Below, in pieces: positions 33,008 through 42,498 of a stretch of 64,000 nucleotides of DNA. Below the pieces are notes generated by a model. The model was not told the DNA's origin and did no database searches. It was given only the letters and a program-made list of their open reading frames with translations. Position 1 is the first letter of the stretch. Each line of letters opens with the position of its first letter. Made by a program: the position numbers and the translations under genes. The stretch is from assembly GCA_015063685.1 (NCBI GenBank), contig SVTR01000016.1:1-64000 (forward strand), written 5' to 3'. This stretch comes from Oscillospiraceae bacterium. GTDB lineage: Bacteria > Bacillota > Clostridia > Oscillospirales > CAG-272.

Positions 33008-35224
33008 TCAGCCCTTTTCCAAAGCCGCTCTGGTTTGCGCCATGACCAGCTTGTAGTAAATGCCGCGCTGATCGAGAAGCTCCTTGTGGGTGCCGAATTC
33101 AGCGATGCGACCGTGGTCGATGACCAGGATCTTGTTGGCGTTACGCAGAGTGGACAGACGGTGGGCAATGGCAAAGGTGGTGCGATTGTCGGTGAGCTTG
33201 TCGATGGCGTCCTGGATGAGCTTTTCCGTCTCGGTATCCAAGGCCGCCGTAGCTTCATCCAAAATCAGAATGGGGGGATTGTGGATGAGGGCGCGGGCAA
33301 TGGCGATACGCTGACGCTCGCCGCCCGACAGGGAATAGCCCTTCTCACCGACAATGGTGTTGTAGCCCTCGGGCAGACGCATGATAAAGTCATGGGCGTT
33401 GGCAGCCCGTGCCGCGGTGATCACCTGCTCGTCGGTGGCATAGGGCAGGGCGTATTTGATGTTGTCTCTGATAGAGCCCGAGAACAGGTGGGTCTCCTGG
33501 AGCACGACACCCATCTGGGAGCGGAGAGACTGCTGAGCGATATCCTTGACGTTGACACCGTCGATCTCAATGGAGCCCTCGGTGGGGTCGTACATACGCA
33601 TGATGAGGTTGATCAGGGTGGATTTACCGCATCCCGAGTGTCCCACGATGCCGATCATCTCTCCGGCTTTGATTTCTACGCTCACGTCCTTCAGAACGGG
33701 GTTGGCGCTTTCATAGCCAAAGGTCACGTGCTTGACGCTGACATTGCCCTTGAATCTGAAGTGCTCGGGCTTGGCGGTGTCGGCCACGTCAGGCTCCTCC
33801 TCCAGGATCTCCATGATCTTGCCGAAGGAGGTCATGAATGCCGAAATGTTACGGGGGATTTGGGTGATCTGCATGAGAGGGCTGTAGATGATGGAGGTGT
33901 AGGTGTTGAACTGATTGAGGGTACCTACATCCAACCGGCCCTGGAACAGCATGACGTTACCGAACCACATGATGAGGTAAGAGCCGGAACGTAGCGCAAA
34001 GCCCAGGAGAGGGAACACCGTATCAAAGGTCTTGGCGTTCTTTTCGTTCTGATGTGCCTGCGCGTTGGTGCACTCACGGAATTCCGCCACGGCGGTCTCT
34101 TCCTTGCCGTAGGATTTCACCACGCGAATGCCGCTGAGCACGTCCTGGAGCATACGGTTGGTGCGCTGTCCCTTGTTCCATGCCTTGATGTTCATGCGGG
34201 ACATCATATGACGGAAAAGGTAGATACACAAAATAACGAAGGGAATGGGGATGAAGATGAAGGCGCTCATGTACGTGCCCATGGAGGCGTCCATGGTGAG
34301 AATGAGCACGAGACCCAGCACGAAGGAGAGAACCTGGGCAAAATAGGAGGGGAGCAGATTGGTAATGAAATTCTGCACCACGTTGACATCGTTGTTGATG
34401 CGTCCCATCAGGTCACCCGTGGATTTCTTCTGCACCGAGGACATGGAAAGCATCTGGATCTTTTCGAAAAGCAGGGTGCGCAAAAATCTTGTAAAACGGT
34501 TACCTGCTACCGCAGCGATTCGACTTTGCAGAACGCTGAGGAGCTTGTTCAGCACGTCAAATAAGACGATGCCTGCGACAACCACCACAAAGCTGATAAA
34601 CCAGTTGTTGGCACGCTCGTCCTCAAAGAGAATGTAATCGTTGATAAGGATCTTCTGCAGCACGGGCACCACGTATTGGATACCCATGGCCAGGGTGGCG
34701 GTGAGCAGGGGGAAGAGCATCATGAGACGGAGACCCTTGGTCATGCCCCACAACATCTTGTAAACATCTTTTTTGTTTTGGCAGAAGGGACAGATGTGGG
34801 TGTGCATCACGAAGGGACGGCCGCACTTCTGGCAGTAACGCTCCGGCTCATCGTTGGTGTATTCCTTGGTGTCACCCTTGGCCAGAGCCTCGCAGGCACC
34901 CACAATGGTGGTGTAACGGGACTGATTTCGTCCGCTGATGAAGCGGCATAGGCGGGTGCTGACGCCGTCCACCTTGGCGTAAAAGGCGCAACAGCCGTAC
35001 AGTACCTCCACCGAAAAATCTGACATTTTCCGTATTTCCCAGCGCGCTTCCACCACGCCGCCGAGGATCTTGTAAATGTATTGATCCGTGAACACCATCC
35101 GCCCGTCCACACGCTTGTCCAGCGCGCAGTCGAAGGGCAGACAGTACATGATCTTTTCGTCCTTCCCGGTCAAGGCGTCGTAAGCGGCGCGGTCGGCGGG
35201 GGACATATCAAAGCGTAGCTTCAT
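33008..35224 (-). CDS. ABC exporter half-transporter with N-terminal zinc-ribbon extension (subunit 2)
   Basis: A 738-aa fused membrane/ATPase protein. Residues 1-125 form an extra beta-rich domain (GRMVFTDQYIYKILGGVVEA) I do not recognise, ending in a zinc ribbon Cys131-x2-Cys134...Cys145-x2-Cys148. Six helices follow (about 165-440). The ATPase has Walker A GHSGCGKST, signature LSGGERQRIAIARAL, Walker B LILDEATAALD with intact catalytic Glu, and switch His (AIAHRLSTL). It should pump a lipid, peptide or drug outward. It is last in an operon with a DUF1854 protein and a second half-transporter of the same unusual layout, suggesting a heterodimer. Confidence 0.88.
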   Translation of the reverse strand: MKLRFDMSPADRAAYDALTGKDEKIMYCLPFDCALDKRVDGRMVFTDQYIYKILGGVVEARWEIRKMSDFSVEVLYGCCAFYAKVDGVSTRLCRFISGRNQSRYTTIVGACEALAKGDTKEYTNDEPERYCQKCGRPFVMHTHICPFCQNKKDVYKMLWGMTKGLRLMMLFPLLTATLAMGIQYVVPVLQKILINDYILFEDERANNWFISFVVVVAGIVLFDVLNKLLSVLQSRIAAVAGNRFTRFLRTLLFEKIQMLSMSSVQKKSTGDLMGRINNDVNVVQNFITNLLPSYFAQVLSFVLGLVLILTMDASMGTYMSAFIFIPIPFVILCIYLFRHMMSRMNIKAWNKGQRTNRMLQDVLSGIRVVKSYGKEETAVAEFRECTNAQAHQNEKNAKTFDTVFPLLGFALRSGSYLIMWFGNVMLFQGRLDVGTLNQFNTYTSIIYSPLMQITQIPRNISAFMTSFGKIMEILEEEPDVADTAKPEHFRFKGNVSVKHVTFGYESANPVLKDVSVEIKAGEMIGIVGHSGCGKSTLINLIMRMYDPTEGSIEIDGVNVKDIAQQSLRSQMGVVLQETHLFSGSIRDNIKYALPYATDEQVITAARAANAHDFIMRLPEGYNTIVGEKGYSLSGGERQRIAIARALIHNPPILILDEATAALDTETEKLIQDAIDKLTDNRTTFAIAHRLSTLRNANKILVIDHGRIAEFGTHKELLDQRGIYYKLVMAQTRAALEKG

Positions 35225-35263
35225 ACGTAAATCTCCTTTACCAATATCCTTTGGCCGGGCAGA

Positions 35264-35845
35264 TCAGAGGTAGACCTCTACTTTGCGGTAGCTGTGCTTG
35301 TCCAAGGCCTTAGGATCCTCGATGGTGAAGCAGTTGCCGTCAATGTCGTACATGAACACGCGGCCGTCCTCCAAAGTGCGGATATTGGCGGTAGGGTTGT
35401 TCATGATGAACTCTACCCGTCCCGCCTCGGTGGTCACGTCCCAATAGCAATAGCCGAATTTCTCCGAGAAGGAGTGGATCTTTTTGATGGCCGGCGTGAA
35501 GTAACGGCGGGAAAGCTCGTCTGAAATGAGGGCAGATACGGTGTCGGGAAAATCGGAGAGGCGGCGGATCATGCCGATCTCGGAGCCACGACCCTTGAGC
35601 TGGGTGTCAGGCTCGCGGATGGAAATAAATTCGTTGGGAGAGGATACGGGGAAGGCACGCACGGGGACGATGCGCTCAAAAAACTCCACGTCTCCCGAGG
35701 GCTGGGTTACCTCCAGGGAAATGAGATTGCCGCCCGAAGGGGTAAAACGGGCGTTTTCGGGGGTCAGATCAATGGATATGCGATGGGCGAAGAGATCGTC
35801 CTCTTCTTTGATGTTTTGTTTCTTTTCCTGCGTTGCAGTAGCCAT
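35264..35845 (-). CDS. DUF1854 protein
   Basis: A 193-aa soluble protein with the DUF1854 pattern (VRAFPVSSPNEFISIREPD; EIGMIRRLSDFP; RRYFTPAIKKIHSFSEKFGY; WDVTTEAGRVEF). In the proteobacterial cases I recall, DUF1854 genes also lie beside ABC exporters, some annotated with cyanophycin metabolism. Here it sits between two half-exporters, 39 bases upstream of subunit 2, so it is probably a dedicated partner. Length is complete; no signal peptide or membrane segment. Biochemical role is unknown. It follows a repeat (35950-36007) that separates it from subunit 1. Confidence 0.8.
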   Translation of the reverse strand: MATATQEKKQNIKEEDDLFAHRISIDLTPENARFTPSGGNLISLEVTQPSGDVEFFERIVPVRAFPVSSPNEFISIREPDTQLKGRGSEIGMIRRLSDFPDTVSALISDELSRRYFTPAIKKIHSFSEKFGYCYWDVTTEAGRVEFIMNNPTANIRTLEDGRVFMYDIDGNCFTIEDPKALDKHSYRKVEVYL

Positions 35846-35949
35846 GATATTACCGTCCTTTCATAGATACAAAAACGTATACCCGAATGGGGAAGGGCCC
35901 CACGGGGCGCGGGATATGCTTGCGGTGTAGCTTCGCTCGGCGCAAATTA

Positions 35950-36007
35950 TCTTTTTAAAAGAGTTTTGAAGGGTTCCAAGGAAAAATTTTCTCAAAAGTT
36001 TCCCTTG
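35950..36007. repeat. Short inverted repeat between exporter genes
   Basis: GGGTTCCAAGGAAAAATTTT and AAAAGTTTCCCTTGG form an imperfect hairpin; 35880-35950 is GC-rich (GGGCCCCACGGGGCGCGGG) with no gene. Similar palindromes are known, from memory, as dispersed repeats in gut Clostridia. Confidence 0.5.
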
Positions 36008-36025
36008 GCGTACTCTCGTTCTCCC

Positions 36026-38365
36026 TTACTCTCCCTCCATGACCTTGCGGAGCTGCTCGTTCTGCAGCGTCCAGAGCTTGTAGTAGATACCCTTGCGCTC
36101 CATGAGCTCTTCGGCGGTGCCGATCTCGGCCAACTCGCCATTGTCAATGGCCATGAGGTAGTTGCAATTTTTCAGGGTGGAGAGGCGGTGAGCGATGGAG
36201 ATGGTGGTCTTGCCCTCGCTGACGCGCTCAATGGCCTCGGAGATCAGTCGCTCGGTCTCGGTATCCATGGCGGCGGTAGCCTCGTCCAGAATGAGCAGGG
36301 AAGGATCCATAAGGAGCGCCCGGGCGATAGACACGCGTTGACGCTCGCCGCCCGACAGGGAGCGGGAGCCGATACCCACGTTGGTCTCATAGCCCTCGGG
36401 GAGGCGCATGATGAAGTCGTGGGCGTTGGCAGCCTTGGCGGCGGCAATGACCTCCTCCATGGTGGCCTCAGGGCGACCGTATCGAATGTTGTCGGTGATG
36501 GTGCCGCGGAAAATATAGACCTCCTGAGATACAATGGCCACGTTGCGGCGGAGGGTGTTCATGTCCAGCGCCTTGATGTTCACACCGTCAATGGTGATAG
36601 TGCCGCTGACCACGTCGTACATACGGGTGATGAGATTAGCGATGGTGGATTTGCCCGATCCCGTGTGTCCGACCAAGCCTACGTGGTCACCCTTGTGGAT
36701 GGTGAAGGAGACGTCCTTCAGGATGGGGCGGTTGGGCGCGTAGTGGAAATTGACATGCGAGAAGACGATATCACCTTCGATGGTATCCAGCTTTACGGGG
36801 TTCTCGGCTTCCACTACCTCAGGAGTGGTGTCCAGTACCTCAAACATACGCTCGGCGGAGTTCATGGTATCGGTGACCATGTTGGTGAAGTTGGTGAAGA
36901 AGTTCAGGGGGCCAAAGATGAGGCCCGTATAGCCCATGTACGTGGCCAACTGACCGTAGGTCATCCAGTCATTCATCACATAAAAGCCCGCAAAGCCCCA
37001 CATGGCGTGGCAGATCGCGGCGATCATAACAGAGATGACAGGGAAAATGGTCAGGGAAACCAGGTTGGTGCGGAGATTGGCTTTGTACATGCGGGAGGAG
37101 TAGGTAAAGAAGCGATTGGTTTCGGCGTCCTCCTTGGCGAAGGCCTTGACCACACGGATGCCCGACAGAGAGTCGTTCATCATAGCGTTCATGGCAGAGG
37201 AATGACGCCATTGGTGAGAGTAGCACTTCCACAGCTTGGGGAGGGCGAATTTGAAGATGAGCACCACGGGAATGATGGGGGCGTACAGGATCAAAGTCAG
37301 CTTCCAGTTGATGCAGAAGAGGATCACGGTCAGGATGATATAGCTGAGTACGTGAGAAATGAAATAGGGTACGCCGTCGATGAAAAAGCTGCGGACGCGC
37401 TCAGCGTCGTAGTTGACACGGTTCATCAGCCTGCCCGTGGGGTTGGCGTTGAAGTAGGACAGGGAAAGCTTCTGCATAGCAGTGAAGATATCGTTCTTCA
37501 TGTTGCGGGTCACTCGGGTGGAAAGGTAGGCGTTGGCGCGGTTCTGAATGATACCGATGCCCAAGGAAAGGAGAGCCAATCCAATGAGCACGCTGACCCA
37601 AATGTACACGTAGTGCAGCTCGTGCATGCTTCCCGTGATCTGCTGTCCCGCCTCATTGAAGGAGGGCTCGCTGATGACCTGGTCGAACAGGATCTGTCCG
37701 CTGACGATGGGGGTGATCAGGGAAATGGCGGTGGTAGCCAAAAGGCAGAGGATCACCGTAACCAGCTGAAGCTTGAAAACCTTAAAATAGGACATAAGGC
37801 GCCGCATGGTGCCCTTCTTTTTGGTGCAGTGCTCACATACTCGCCGCTTAGGATCCCGGTACATGCGGCCACAAGTGGGGCAGGTGCGGTTGAATTGCTC
37901 AAAGATGGGATCGTCGTCGGTTATGATGTCTCCCTTGCGGAGACGCTCCCACAGGTTGACGAAGGCCAGAAGCTTCAGCTTGCAGGCGTTGGTGCAGTAG
38001 CCCAAAACAATGGTGGTGCCGCTGCAGTTGTAGGTGCGCAGACAAGTGCGGTAGTCCTCGTCGCTCATATCTCCCTGTTCAGGAGGGAGATCGTCGGGGG
38101 CATGACGATACACCTGCAAGCGGTTGCAGGTGGCATAGTTATCAATGTGGGGCTCGGTCATTTCCGACAGAGGGAATTTCTCTGTCTCGGTCTCAAAAAC
38201 CCGATACAGTATGCCGTCAGCAGAGGAGAATACCAGGTAGGTTTCGCCCAGCTGTCCGTTAATATCCTGATCGGTTTTGAGGATCATATCAATGCGGTCG
38301 GTATCAATACCGGCGGCTGTCAACGTGCTTTGAAGTTTCTCAGACAATTTGTCAAGCGGTAACAT
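36026..38365 (-). CDS. ABC exporter half-transporter with N-terminal zinc-ribbon extension (subunit 1)
   Basis: A 779-aa fused membrane/ATPase protein. Residues 1-155 are an extra domain rich in Asp/Thr, ending in a zinc ribbon Cys162-x2-Cys165...Cys177-x2-Cys180 (TCPTCGRMYRDPKRRVCEHC). Six membrane helices lie at about 195-480. The ATPase holds GHTGSGKST, LSGGERQRVSIARAL and LLILDEATAAMD with intact Glu, plus SIAHRLSTL. Both subunits therefore keep full ATPase sites, unlike many heterodimeric exporters in which one site is degenerate. It is the first gene of the operon, with a promoter at 38432-38459. Confidence 0.88.
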   Translation of the reverse strand: MLPLDKLSEKLQSTLTAAGIDTDRIDMILKTDQDINGQLGETYLVFSSADGILYRVFETETEKFPLSEMTEPHIDNYATCNRLQVYRHAPDDLPPEQGDMSDEDYRTCLRTYNCSGTTIVLGYCTNACKLKLLAFVNLWERLRKGDIITDDDPIFEQFNRTCPTCGRMYRDPKRRVCEHCTKKKGTMRRLMSYFKVFKLQLVTVILCLLATTAISLITPIVSGQILFDQVISEPSFNEAGQQITGSMHELHYVYIWVSVLIGLALLSLGIGIIQNRANAYLSTRVTRNMKNDIFTAMQKLSLSYFNANPTGRLMNRVNYDAERVRSFFIDGVPYFISHVLSYIILTVILFCINWKLTLILYAPIIPVVLIFKFALPKLWKCYSHQWRHSSAMNAMMNDSLSGIRVVKAFAKEDAETNRFFTYSSRMYKANLRTNLVSLTIFPVISVMIAAICHAMWGFAGFYVMNDWMTYGQLATYMGYTGLIFGPLNFFTNFTNMVTDTMNSAERMFEVLDTTPEVVEAENPVKLDTIEGDIVFSHVNFHYAPNRPILKDVSFTIHKGDHVGLVGHTGSGKSTIANLITRMYDVVSGTITIDGVNIKALDMNTLRRNVAIVSQEVYIFRGTITDNIRYGRPEATMEEVIAAAKAANAHDFIMRLPEGYETNVGIGSRSLSGGERQRVSIARALLMDPSLLILDEATAAMDTETERLISEAIERVSEGKTTISIAHRLSTLKNCNYLMAIDNGELAEIGTAEELMERKGIYYKLWTLQNEQLRKVMEGE

Positions 38366-38431
38366 AAGATCACATCCTTTGGTTATTCAAATGGTCATGT
38401 CTCCCAACATTGAAAAGCTTGATTCGCCTGC

Positions 38432-38459
38432 ATTTTAACATAATTTCAAAAAAATGCAA
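38432..38459 (-). promoter_or_regulatory. Promoter for the ABC exporter operon
   Basis: Leftward TTGCAT (38454-38459), 16-base spacer, TAAAAT (38432-38437), about 65 bases upstream of the start. The rest of 38460-38690 is AT-rich with no gene. Confidence 0.55.
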
Positions 38460-38697
38460 GAGACTTTTGAAAATTTGTTGATTTTTGTTACTGTTGACTA
38501 AATGCATTGTTATCTTTTCGGATTCGGTCATGCAAAATGCTGAATTTGAACCGTATTTGGCCGTTTAGGGGAGCATTTGGGCAGAAAATGAAGGTTTTTT
38601 GAAGGTCGATGAAAAAGATATATAAATAGATGAAGAAAACGAAAAATACACGGCGGGAGCCCAACAAAAATCGGAAGAGAAAATTTCAAATTTTCTC

Positions 38698-38726
38698 TTG
38701 AAATTCACCGAGATGTGATGTATAAT
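38698..38726 (+). promoter_or_regulatory. xpt promoter
   Basis: TTGAAA (38698-38703), 17-base spacer, consensus TATAAT (38721-38726). The leader to the start codon is only about 32 bases, too short for a purine riboswitch. Confidence 0.75.
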
Positions 38727-38764
38727 AAAATCGTACTTTTTTCTTGTAAAAGGGGGGACAAATC

Positions 38765-39340
38765 ATGAAGCTCATGGAGGATCGTATTCGCAAGGACGGT
38801 ATCGTGGAGGACGGCGACGTGCTCAAGGTCGGTATGTTTTTGAATCAACAGATTGACGTATGCTTTATCCGTCAGCTGGCAGATGAATTTTACCGTTTGT
38901 ATAAGGATGCGGGTGTGACCAAGATCCTGACTATTGAGGCTTCGGGTATTGGCCTTGCTTGTCTCTGCGCCGTGCCCTTTGGCGTGCCGGTGGTCTTTGC
39001 CAAAAAGTCCAAGAGCAACAACATGGCCGGCGACCTGTACGCTTCCCACGTCCATTCCTTTACCCATGGCACCGATCACATGGCCGTCATCCCCTGCGCC
39101 ATGCTGAAAAAGGAGGATCGCGTGCTTCTGATTGACGATTTCCTGGCCCGGGGTCAGGCGCTCCACGGTCTCATCGATCTTTGTGAGCAGGCCGGAGCTA
39201 CCATCGTGGGCGCCGGCGTATTCGTTGAAAAGACCTACCAGCGAGGTGGCGACGAGATCCGTGCCCGCGGCGTTCGCGTGGAATCTTTGGCTCGGATTTC
39301 TTCCATGAGTGTGGAGGGCGGCATTACTTTTATTTCGTGA
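38765..39340 (+). CDS. xpt: Xanthine phosphoribosyltransferase
   Basis: Converts xanthine and PRPP to XMP for purine salvage. The protein is 191 aa, the usual Xpt length. The PRPP-binding loop is VLLIDDFLARGQALHGLIDL; the N-terminal part MKLMEDRIRKDGIVEDGDVL and LKVGMFLNQQIDVCFI are typical of Xpt; the KTYQRGGDEIRARGVRVESL tail also matches. AAAGGGGG precedes the ATG. It lies 0.26 kb upstream of a nucleoside-type BMP/ABC importer, so the two units together suggest scavenging of external purines. Unlike B. subtilis xpt, no guanine riboswitch can be seen. Confidence 0.93.
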   Translation: MKLMEDRIRKDGIVEDGDVLKVGMFLNQQIDVCFIRQLADEFYRLYKDAGVTKILTIEASGIGLACLCAVPFGVPVVFAKKSKSNNMAGDLYASHVHSFTHGTDHMAVIPCAMLKKEDRVLLIDDFLARGQALHGLIDLCEQAGATIVGAGVFVEKTYQRGGDEIRARGVRVESLARISSMSVEGGITFIS

Positions 39341-39423
39341 TAAATTTGTTGCCTTTGTGACGGTTTGATGAAATTCTATAAAACAATCTTCCGCAACTTA
39401 CGACATATTGTGCGTTCTGTCTC

Positions 39424-39452
39424 TTGCAATCTTTATGCTTTTGTGATAAAAT
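39424..39452 (+). promoter_or_regulatory. Promoter for the BMP importer operon
   Basis: TTGCAA (39424-39429), 17-base spacer, TAAAAT (39447-39452). Confidence 0.5.
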
Positions 39453-39472
39453 AAACAGGAATTATGAAGTAA

Positions 39473-39534
39473 CCTCTAAAAACTCCCTCGCAGCTTGCTC
39501 GTATATAGAGTTTTTAGAGGCTCCTTGTTTTTTT
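39473..39534 (+). terminator. Perfect 13-bp hairpin with T-run in the BMP leader
   Basis: CCTCTAAAAACTC (39473-39485) pairs exactly with GAGTTTTTAGAGG (39508-39520), then CTCCTTGTTTTTTT. It lies between the promoter and the BMP gene, so it could end xpt read-through, attenuate the importer, or be a mobile-element relic; its CTCTAAAAACTC core equals the end of the MITE family. Confidence 0.6.
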
Positions 39535-39601
39535 GGTGTTCGGCTCATTGAGCTGTTCATAAATATTTTTGTCTTTAAGACATTAAACAGGAGAAAGAAG
39601 A

Positions 39602-40813
39602 ATGAAGAAGTTTTTGTCTCTCGCGCTGGCTCTGCTCATGGTTCTGACCTGCGTCTCCGTGTTCGCTTCTTGCGATACGGAAAAGAAAGACGGCGAAGTT
39701 ACGCTGACCCCTGTGGCTAAGGAAGAGCTCAAGCTGGGCGTTATCCTGCTCCACGATGAGGACTCTACCTACGACCTCAACTTCATCAACGGTATCAACG
39801 CCGCTAAGAAGGCTCTGGGTCTGGAGGATTCTCAGGTTATCATGAAGAGAAACATTCCCGAATCCAACGCATGCTACGATGCAGCTCTCGACCTGATCGA
39901 TGAAGGCTGCGACATCATCTTTGCAGATAGCTTTGGCCATGAGACTCATATGCTGAAGGCAGCAGAGGAGCATCCCGAGGTTCAGTTCTGCCACGCAACC
40001 GGTAACCAGGCTCACGTCAAGAATCTGGCTAACTATCACAATGCCTTCGCTTCCATCTACGAGGGTCGCTTCCTGGCCGGCGTTGCCGCAGGCATGAAGC
40101 TCAATGAGATGATCGAGGCCGGCACCATCACCGCCGAGAAGGCTAAGATGGGTTACGTTGGCGCATTTACCTACGCTGAGGTTATCTCCGGTTACACCTC
40201 CTTCTACCTGGGCGCTAAGTCCGTCTGCCCCTCCGTTACCATGGACGTTCAGTTCACCGGCTCCTGGTATGACGAGACCGCTGAGAAGAACACCGCCATG
40301 TCCCTCATCGAGGGCGGTTGTGTGCTGATCAGCCAGCACGCCGACTCCATGGGCGCTCCCTCCGCTTGCGAGGAGAAGAATGTTCCCAACGTTTCTTACA
40401 ATGGCTCTACTAAGGATCACTGCCCCAACACCTTCATCGTGTCCTCCAGAATCGACTGGGCTCCTTACATCAAGTACATCTGCGAGCAGACCATTAAGGG
40501 TGAGGCTATCGCTACTGACTGGTGCGGTACCATCTCCACCGGTTCTGTTGTTCTGACCGATGTCAACACCACCGCTGCTGCTGAGGGCACCGTTGCCAAG
40601 CTTGAGGAGGTCAAGGCTGCTCTGGTTGCAGGCACCACTCACGTGTTCGATACTGCTAACTTCACCGTTGAGGGTAAGGCTATCACTTCTCACAAGGTTG
40701 AGGAGAAAGAGGTCATCAAGGACGGTTATTTCAACGAGTCTGATATTATGTCTGCCCCCTACTTCGATCTGAAGATCGACGGTATCACTCTGCTGAATAC
40801 CAATTTCGGTTAA
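39602..40813 (+). CDS. BMP-family ABC importer substrate-binding lipoprotein (nucleoside type)
   Basis: A 403-aa lipoprotein (lipobox FASC, Cys24) that captures the solute outside the cell. The BMP/PnrA family fold shows in LKLGVILLHDEDSTYDLNFI, DEGCDIIFADSFGHETHMLK, SIYEGRFLAGVAAGMKLNEM and GYVGAFTYAEVISGYTSFYL. PnrA-like proteins bind purine nucleosides, which agrees with xpt just upstream. GGAGAAAGAAGA is the RBS. Codon choice (GCT, TCT, GAG) suggests high expression. A leaky hairpin 20 bases after the stop would keep it more abundant than the ATPase and permeases that follow. Confidence 0.9.
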   Translation: MKKFLSLALALLMVLTCVSVFASCDTEKKDGEVTLTPVAKEELKLGVILLHDEDSTYDLNFINGINAAKKALGLEDSQVIMKRNIPESNACYDAALDLIDEGCDIIFADSFGHETHMLKAAEEHPEVQFCHATGNQAHVKNLANYHNAFASIYEGRFLAGVAAGMKLNEMIEAGTITAEKAKMGYVGAFTYAEVISGYTSFYLGAKSVCPSVTMDVQFTGSWYDETAEKNTAMSLIEGGCVLISQHADSMGAPSACEEKNVPNVSYNGSTKDHCPNTFIVSSRIDWAPYIKYICEQTIKGEAIATDWCGTISTGSVVLTDVNTTAAAEGTVAKLEEVKAALVAGTTHVFDTANFTVEGKAITSHKVEEKEVIKDGYFNESDIMSAPYFDLKIDGITLLNTNFG

Positions 40814-40833
40814 TTTACAATTTGAAACAGAAT

Positions 40834-40868
40834 AGCCGAGGTTTTATAACCTCGGCTTGTTCTGCTTT
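40834..40868 (+). terminator. Leaky terminator between binding protein and ATPase genes
   Basis: Perfect 10-bp arms AGCCGAGGTT / AACCTCGGCT around TTAT, followed by TGTTCTGCTTTT, a broken T-run. Its place after the binding-protein gene suggests differential expression in one operon. Confidence 0.7.
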
Positions 40869-40932
40869 TGGGTCATCTGCCTTTTATAAAAGGTTTTTTC
40901 AGTTAAATACATCATTTGAACGGAGGTACTCG

Positions 40933-42498
40933 GTGAACAAGTCTGTTGCACTTGAAATGAAGAACGTGTCCAAGCGGTTTGGTAGCGTTCTGGCTAACAA
41001 AAACGTGGACCTGACGGTATATCGAGGTGAGATCCTGGCCATTCTCGGCGAGAACGGATGCGGCAAGACAACCCTCATGAATATGATCTCGGGTATTTAT
41101 TTCCCCGACGAGGGTCATATTTTCGTGGACGGGGAAGAGGTTGTCATCAAATCTCCCAAGGATGCCTTTGCTCACAAGATCGGTATGATCCATCAGCATT
41201 TCAAGCTGGTGGATGTGTTTACCGCAACCGAGAACATTATCCTCGGTGTCAAGGATGAAAAGCATTATTCCCGTGTCGAGGCCGAAGCCCGCGTCAAGGC
41301 GATCACTGAGCGCTATGGCTTCCACATGGATCCTCATAAGAAGATCTACGAAATGTCCGTTTCCGAAAAGCAGACGGTGGAGATCATCAAGGTGCTCTAC
41401 CGTAACGCGGATATCCTCATCCTGGACGAGCCTACCGCGGTGCTCACTCCCCAGGAGACCGAAAAGCTGTTTGCCGTTCTGCGCCGTATGCGCGACGACG
41501 GCAAATCTGTGATCATCATTACCCACAAGCTCCATGAGGTGCTGTCTCTCACCGACCGTGTGGCGGTTCTGCGCCGCGGCGAGCATATTGCCACGGTCAA
41601 CACCAAAGAGGCTGACGAAAACAGCCTGACCGAGATGATGGTGGGTAAGAAGATCACCCTGAACATTGAACGCTCCGAGCCCAAGGATCCTGTGGATCGC
41701 TTGGTCGTATCAAATATACATTGTACCTCCGCTGAGGGACTGCCCCTCCTGGACAACATTTCTTTTACCGCCAAAAGCGGCGAAATCCTGGGTATCGCGG
41801 GTATCGCGGGCTCGGGACAGAGAGAGCTTCTGGAGTCCATCGCGGGGCTCCAACACCTGGATGGCGGTCAGATCACCTATGCCAACCCCAAAACGGGTGA
41901 GGTGATCAATCTCCGGGATAAGACGCCCTTGCAGATCAGAGATCTGGGTGTCCGCCTGTCCTTTGTGCCCGAGGATCGTCTGGGCATGGGTCTGGTAGGA
42001 AATATGGATATCACGGATAACATGATGCTTCGCAGCTATCGCAGAGGACATTCTATGTTTCTGGACCGCAAGCGCCCCAAGGACCTGGCCGAGCACATCA
42101 TCAAGAGCCTGGAGGTTGTGACGCCCGGTGTCACGACGCCTGTGCGCCGTCTGTCGGGCGGTAATGTGCAAAAGGTGCTGGTGGGACGTGAGATCGCGTC
42201 GGCACCCACCGTGCTCATGGTAGCCTATCCCGTGCGCGGACTGGATATCAACTCATCCTATGCTATCTACAACCTGCTCAACGCGCAGAAGGAAGCCGGC
42301 ACCGCCATTATCTTTGTTGGCGAGGATCTGGACGTGCTTTTGGAGCTGTGCGACCGCATCATGGTCATCAACTCCGGCCGCATCACAGGTATTGTGGACG
42401 GTCGGAATACCACCAAGGAAGAGGTGGGTCTGCTCATGACCAAGACGGCGGTTCCTGCTGATAATACCGAAGAGAAGGAGGATGTTTCCCGTGAATAA
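40933..42498 (+). CDS. Nucleoside-type ABC importer, double ATP-binding protein
   Basis: A 521-aa protein with two ATPase domains in tandem, as in NupO/YufO and sugar importers. First: Walker A GENGCGKTT, Walker B LILDEPTAVLTPQE. The first signature region reads MSVSEKQTVEII instead of LSGGQ. Second: GIAGSGQRE (degenerate Walker A), signature LSGGNVQKVL, Walker B region LMVAYPVRGLD, where the catalytic Glu of the LDEP motif is not kept; this asymmetry is normal for the group. The start is a GTG at 40933 with GGAGG 6 bases upstream; the longer ATG frame from 40822 overlaps the leaky terminator and is rejected. It overlaps the next gene by 8 bases. Confidence 0.88.
   Translation: MNKSVALEMKNVSKRFGSVLANKNVDLTVYRGEILAILGENGCGKTTLMNMISGIYFPDEGHIFVDGEEVVIKSPKDAFAHKIGMIHQHFKLVDVFTATENIILGVKDEKHYSRVEAEARVKAITERYGFHMDPHKKIYEMSVSEKQTVEIIKVLYRNADILILDEPTAVLTPQETEKLFAVLRRMRDDGKSVIIITHKLHEVLSLTDRVAVLRRGEHIATVNTKEADENSLTEMMVGKKITLNIERSEPKDPVDRLVVSNIHCTSAEGLPLLDNISFTAKSGEILGIAGIAGSGQRELLESIAGLQHLDGGQITYANPKTGEVINLRDKTPLQIRDLGVRLSFVPEDRLGMGLVGNMDITDNMMLRSYRRGHSMFLDRKRPKDLAEHIIKSLEVVTPGVTTPVRRLSGGNVQKVLVGREIASAPTVLMVAYPVRGLDINSSYAIYNLLNAQKEAGTAIIFVGEDLDVLLELCDRIMVINSGRITGIVDGRNTTKEEVGLLMTKTAVPADNTEEKEDVSRE

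Noticed and set aside
35966..38362. 798-codon plus-strand frame opposite ABC exporter subunit 1
   Set aside because: Antisense shadow of a GC-rich gene; composition (Gly, Val, His, Asp) is not protein-like and the minus strand carries all ABC motifs.
38727..38764. Purine riboswitch upstream of xpt
   Set aside because: Only about 32 bases lie between promoter and start codon, too short for the aptamer.
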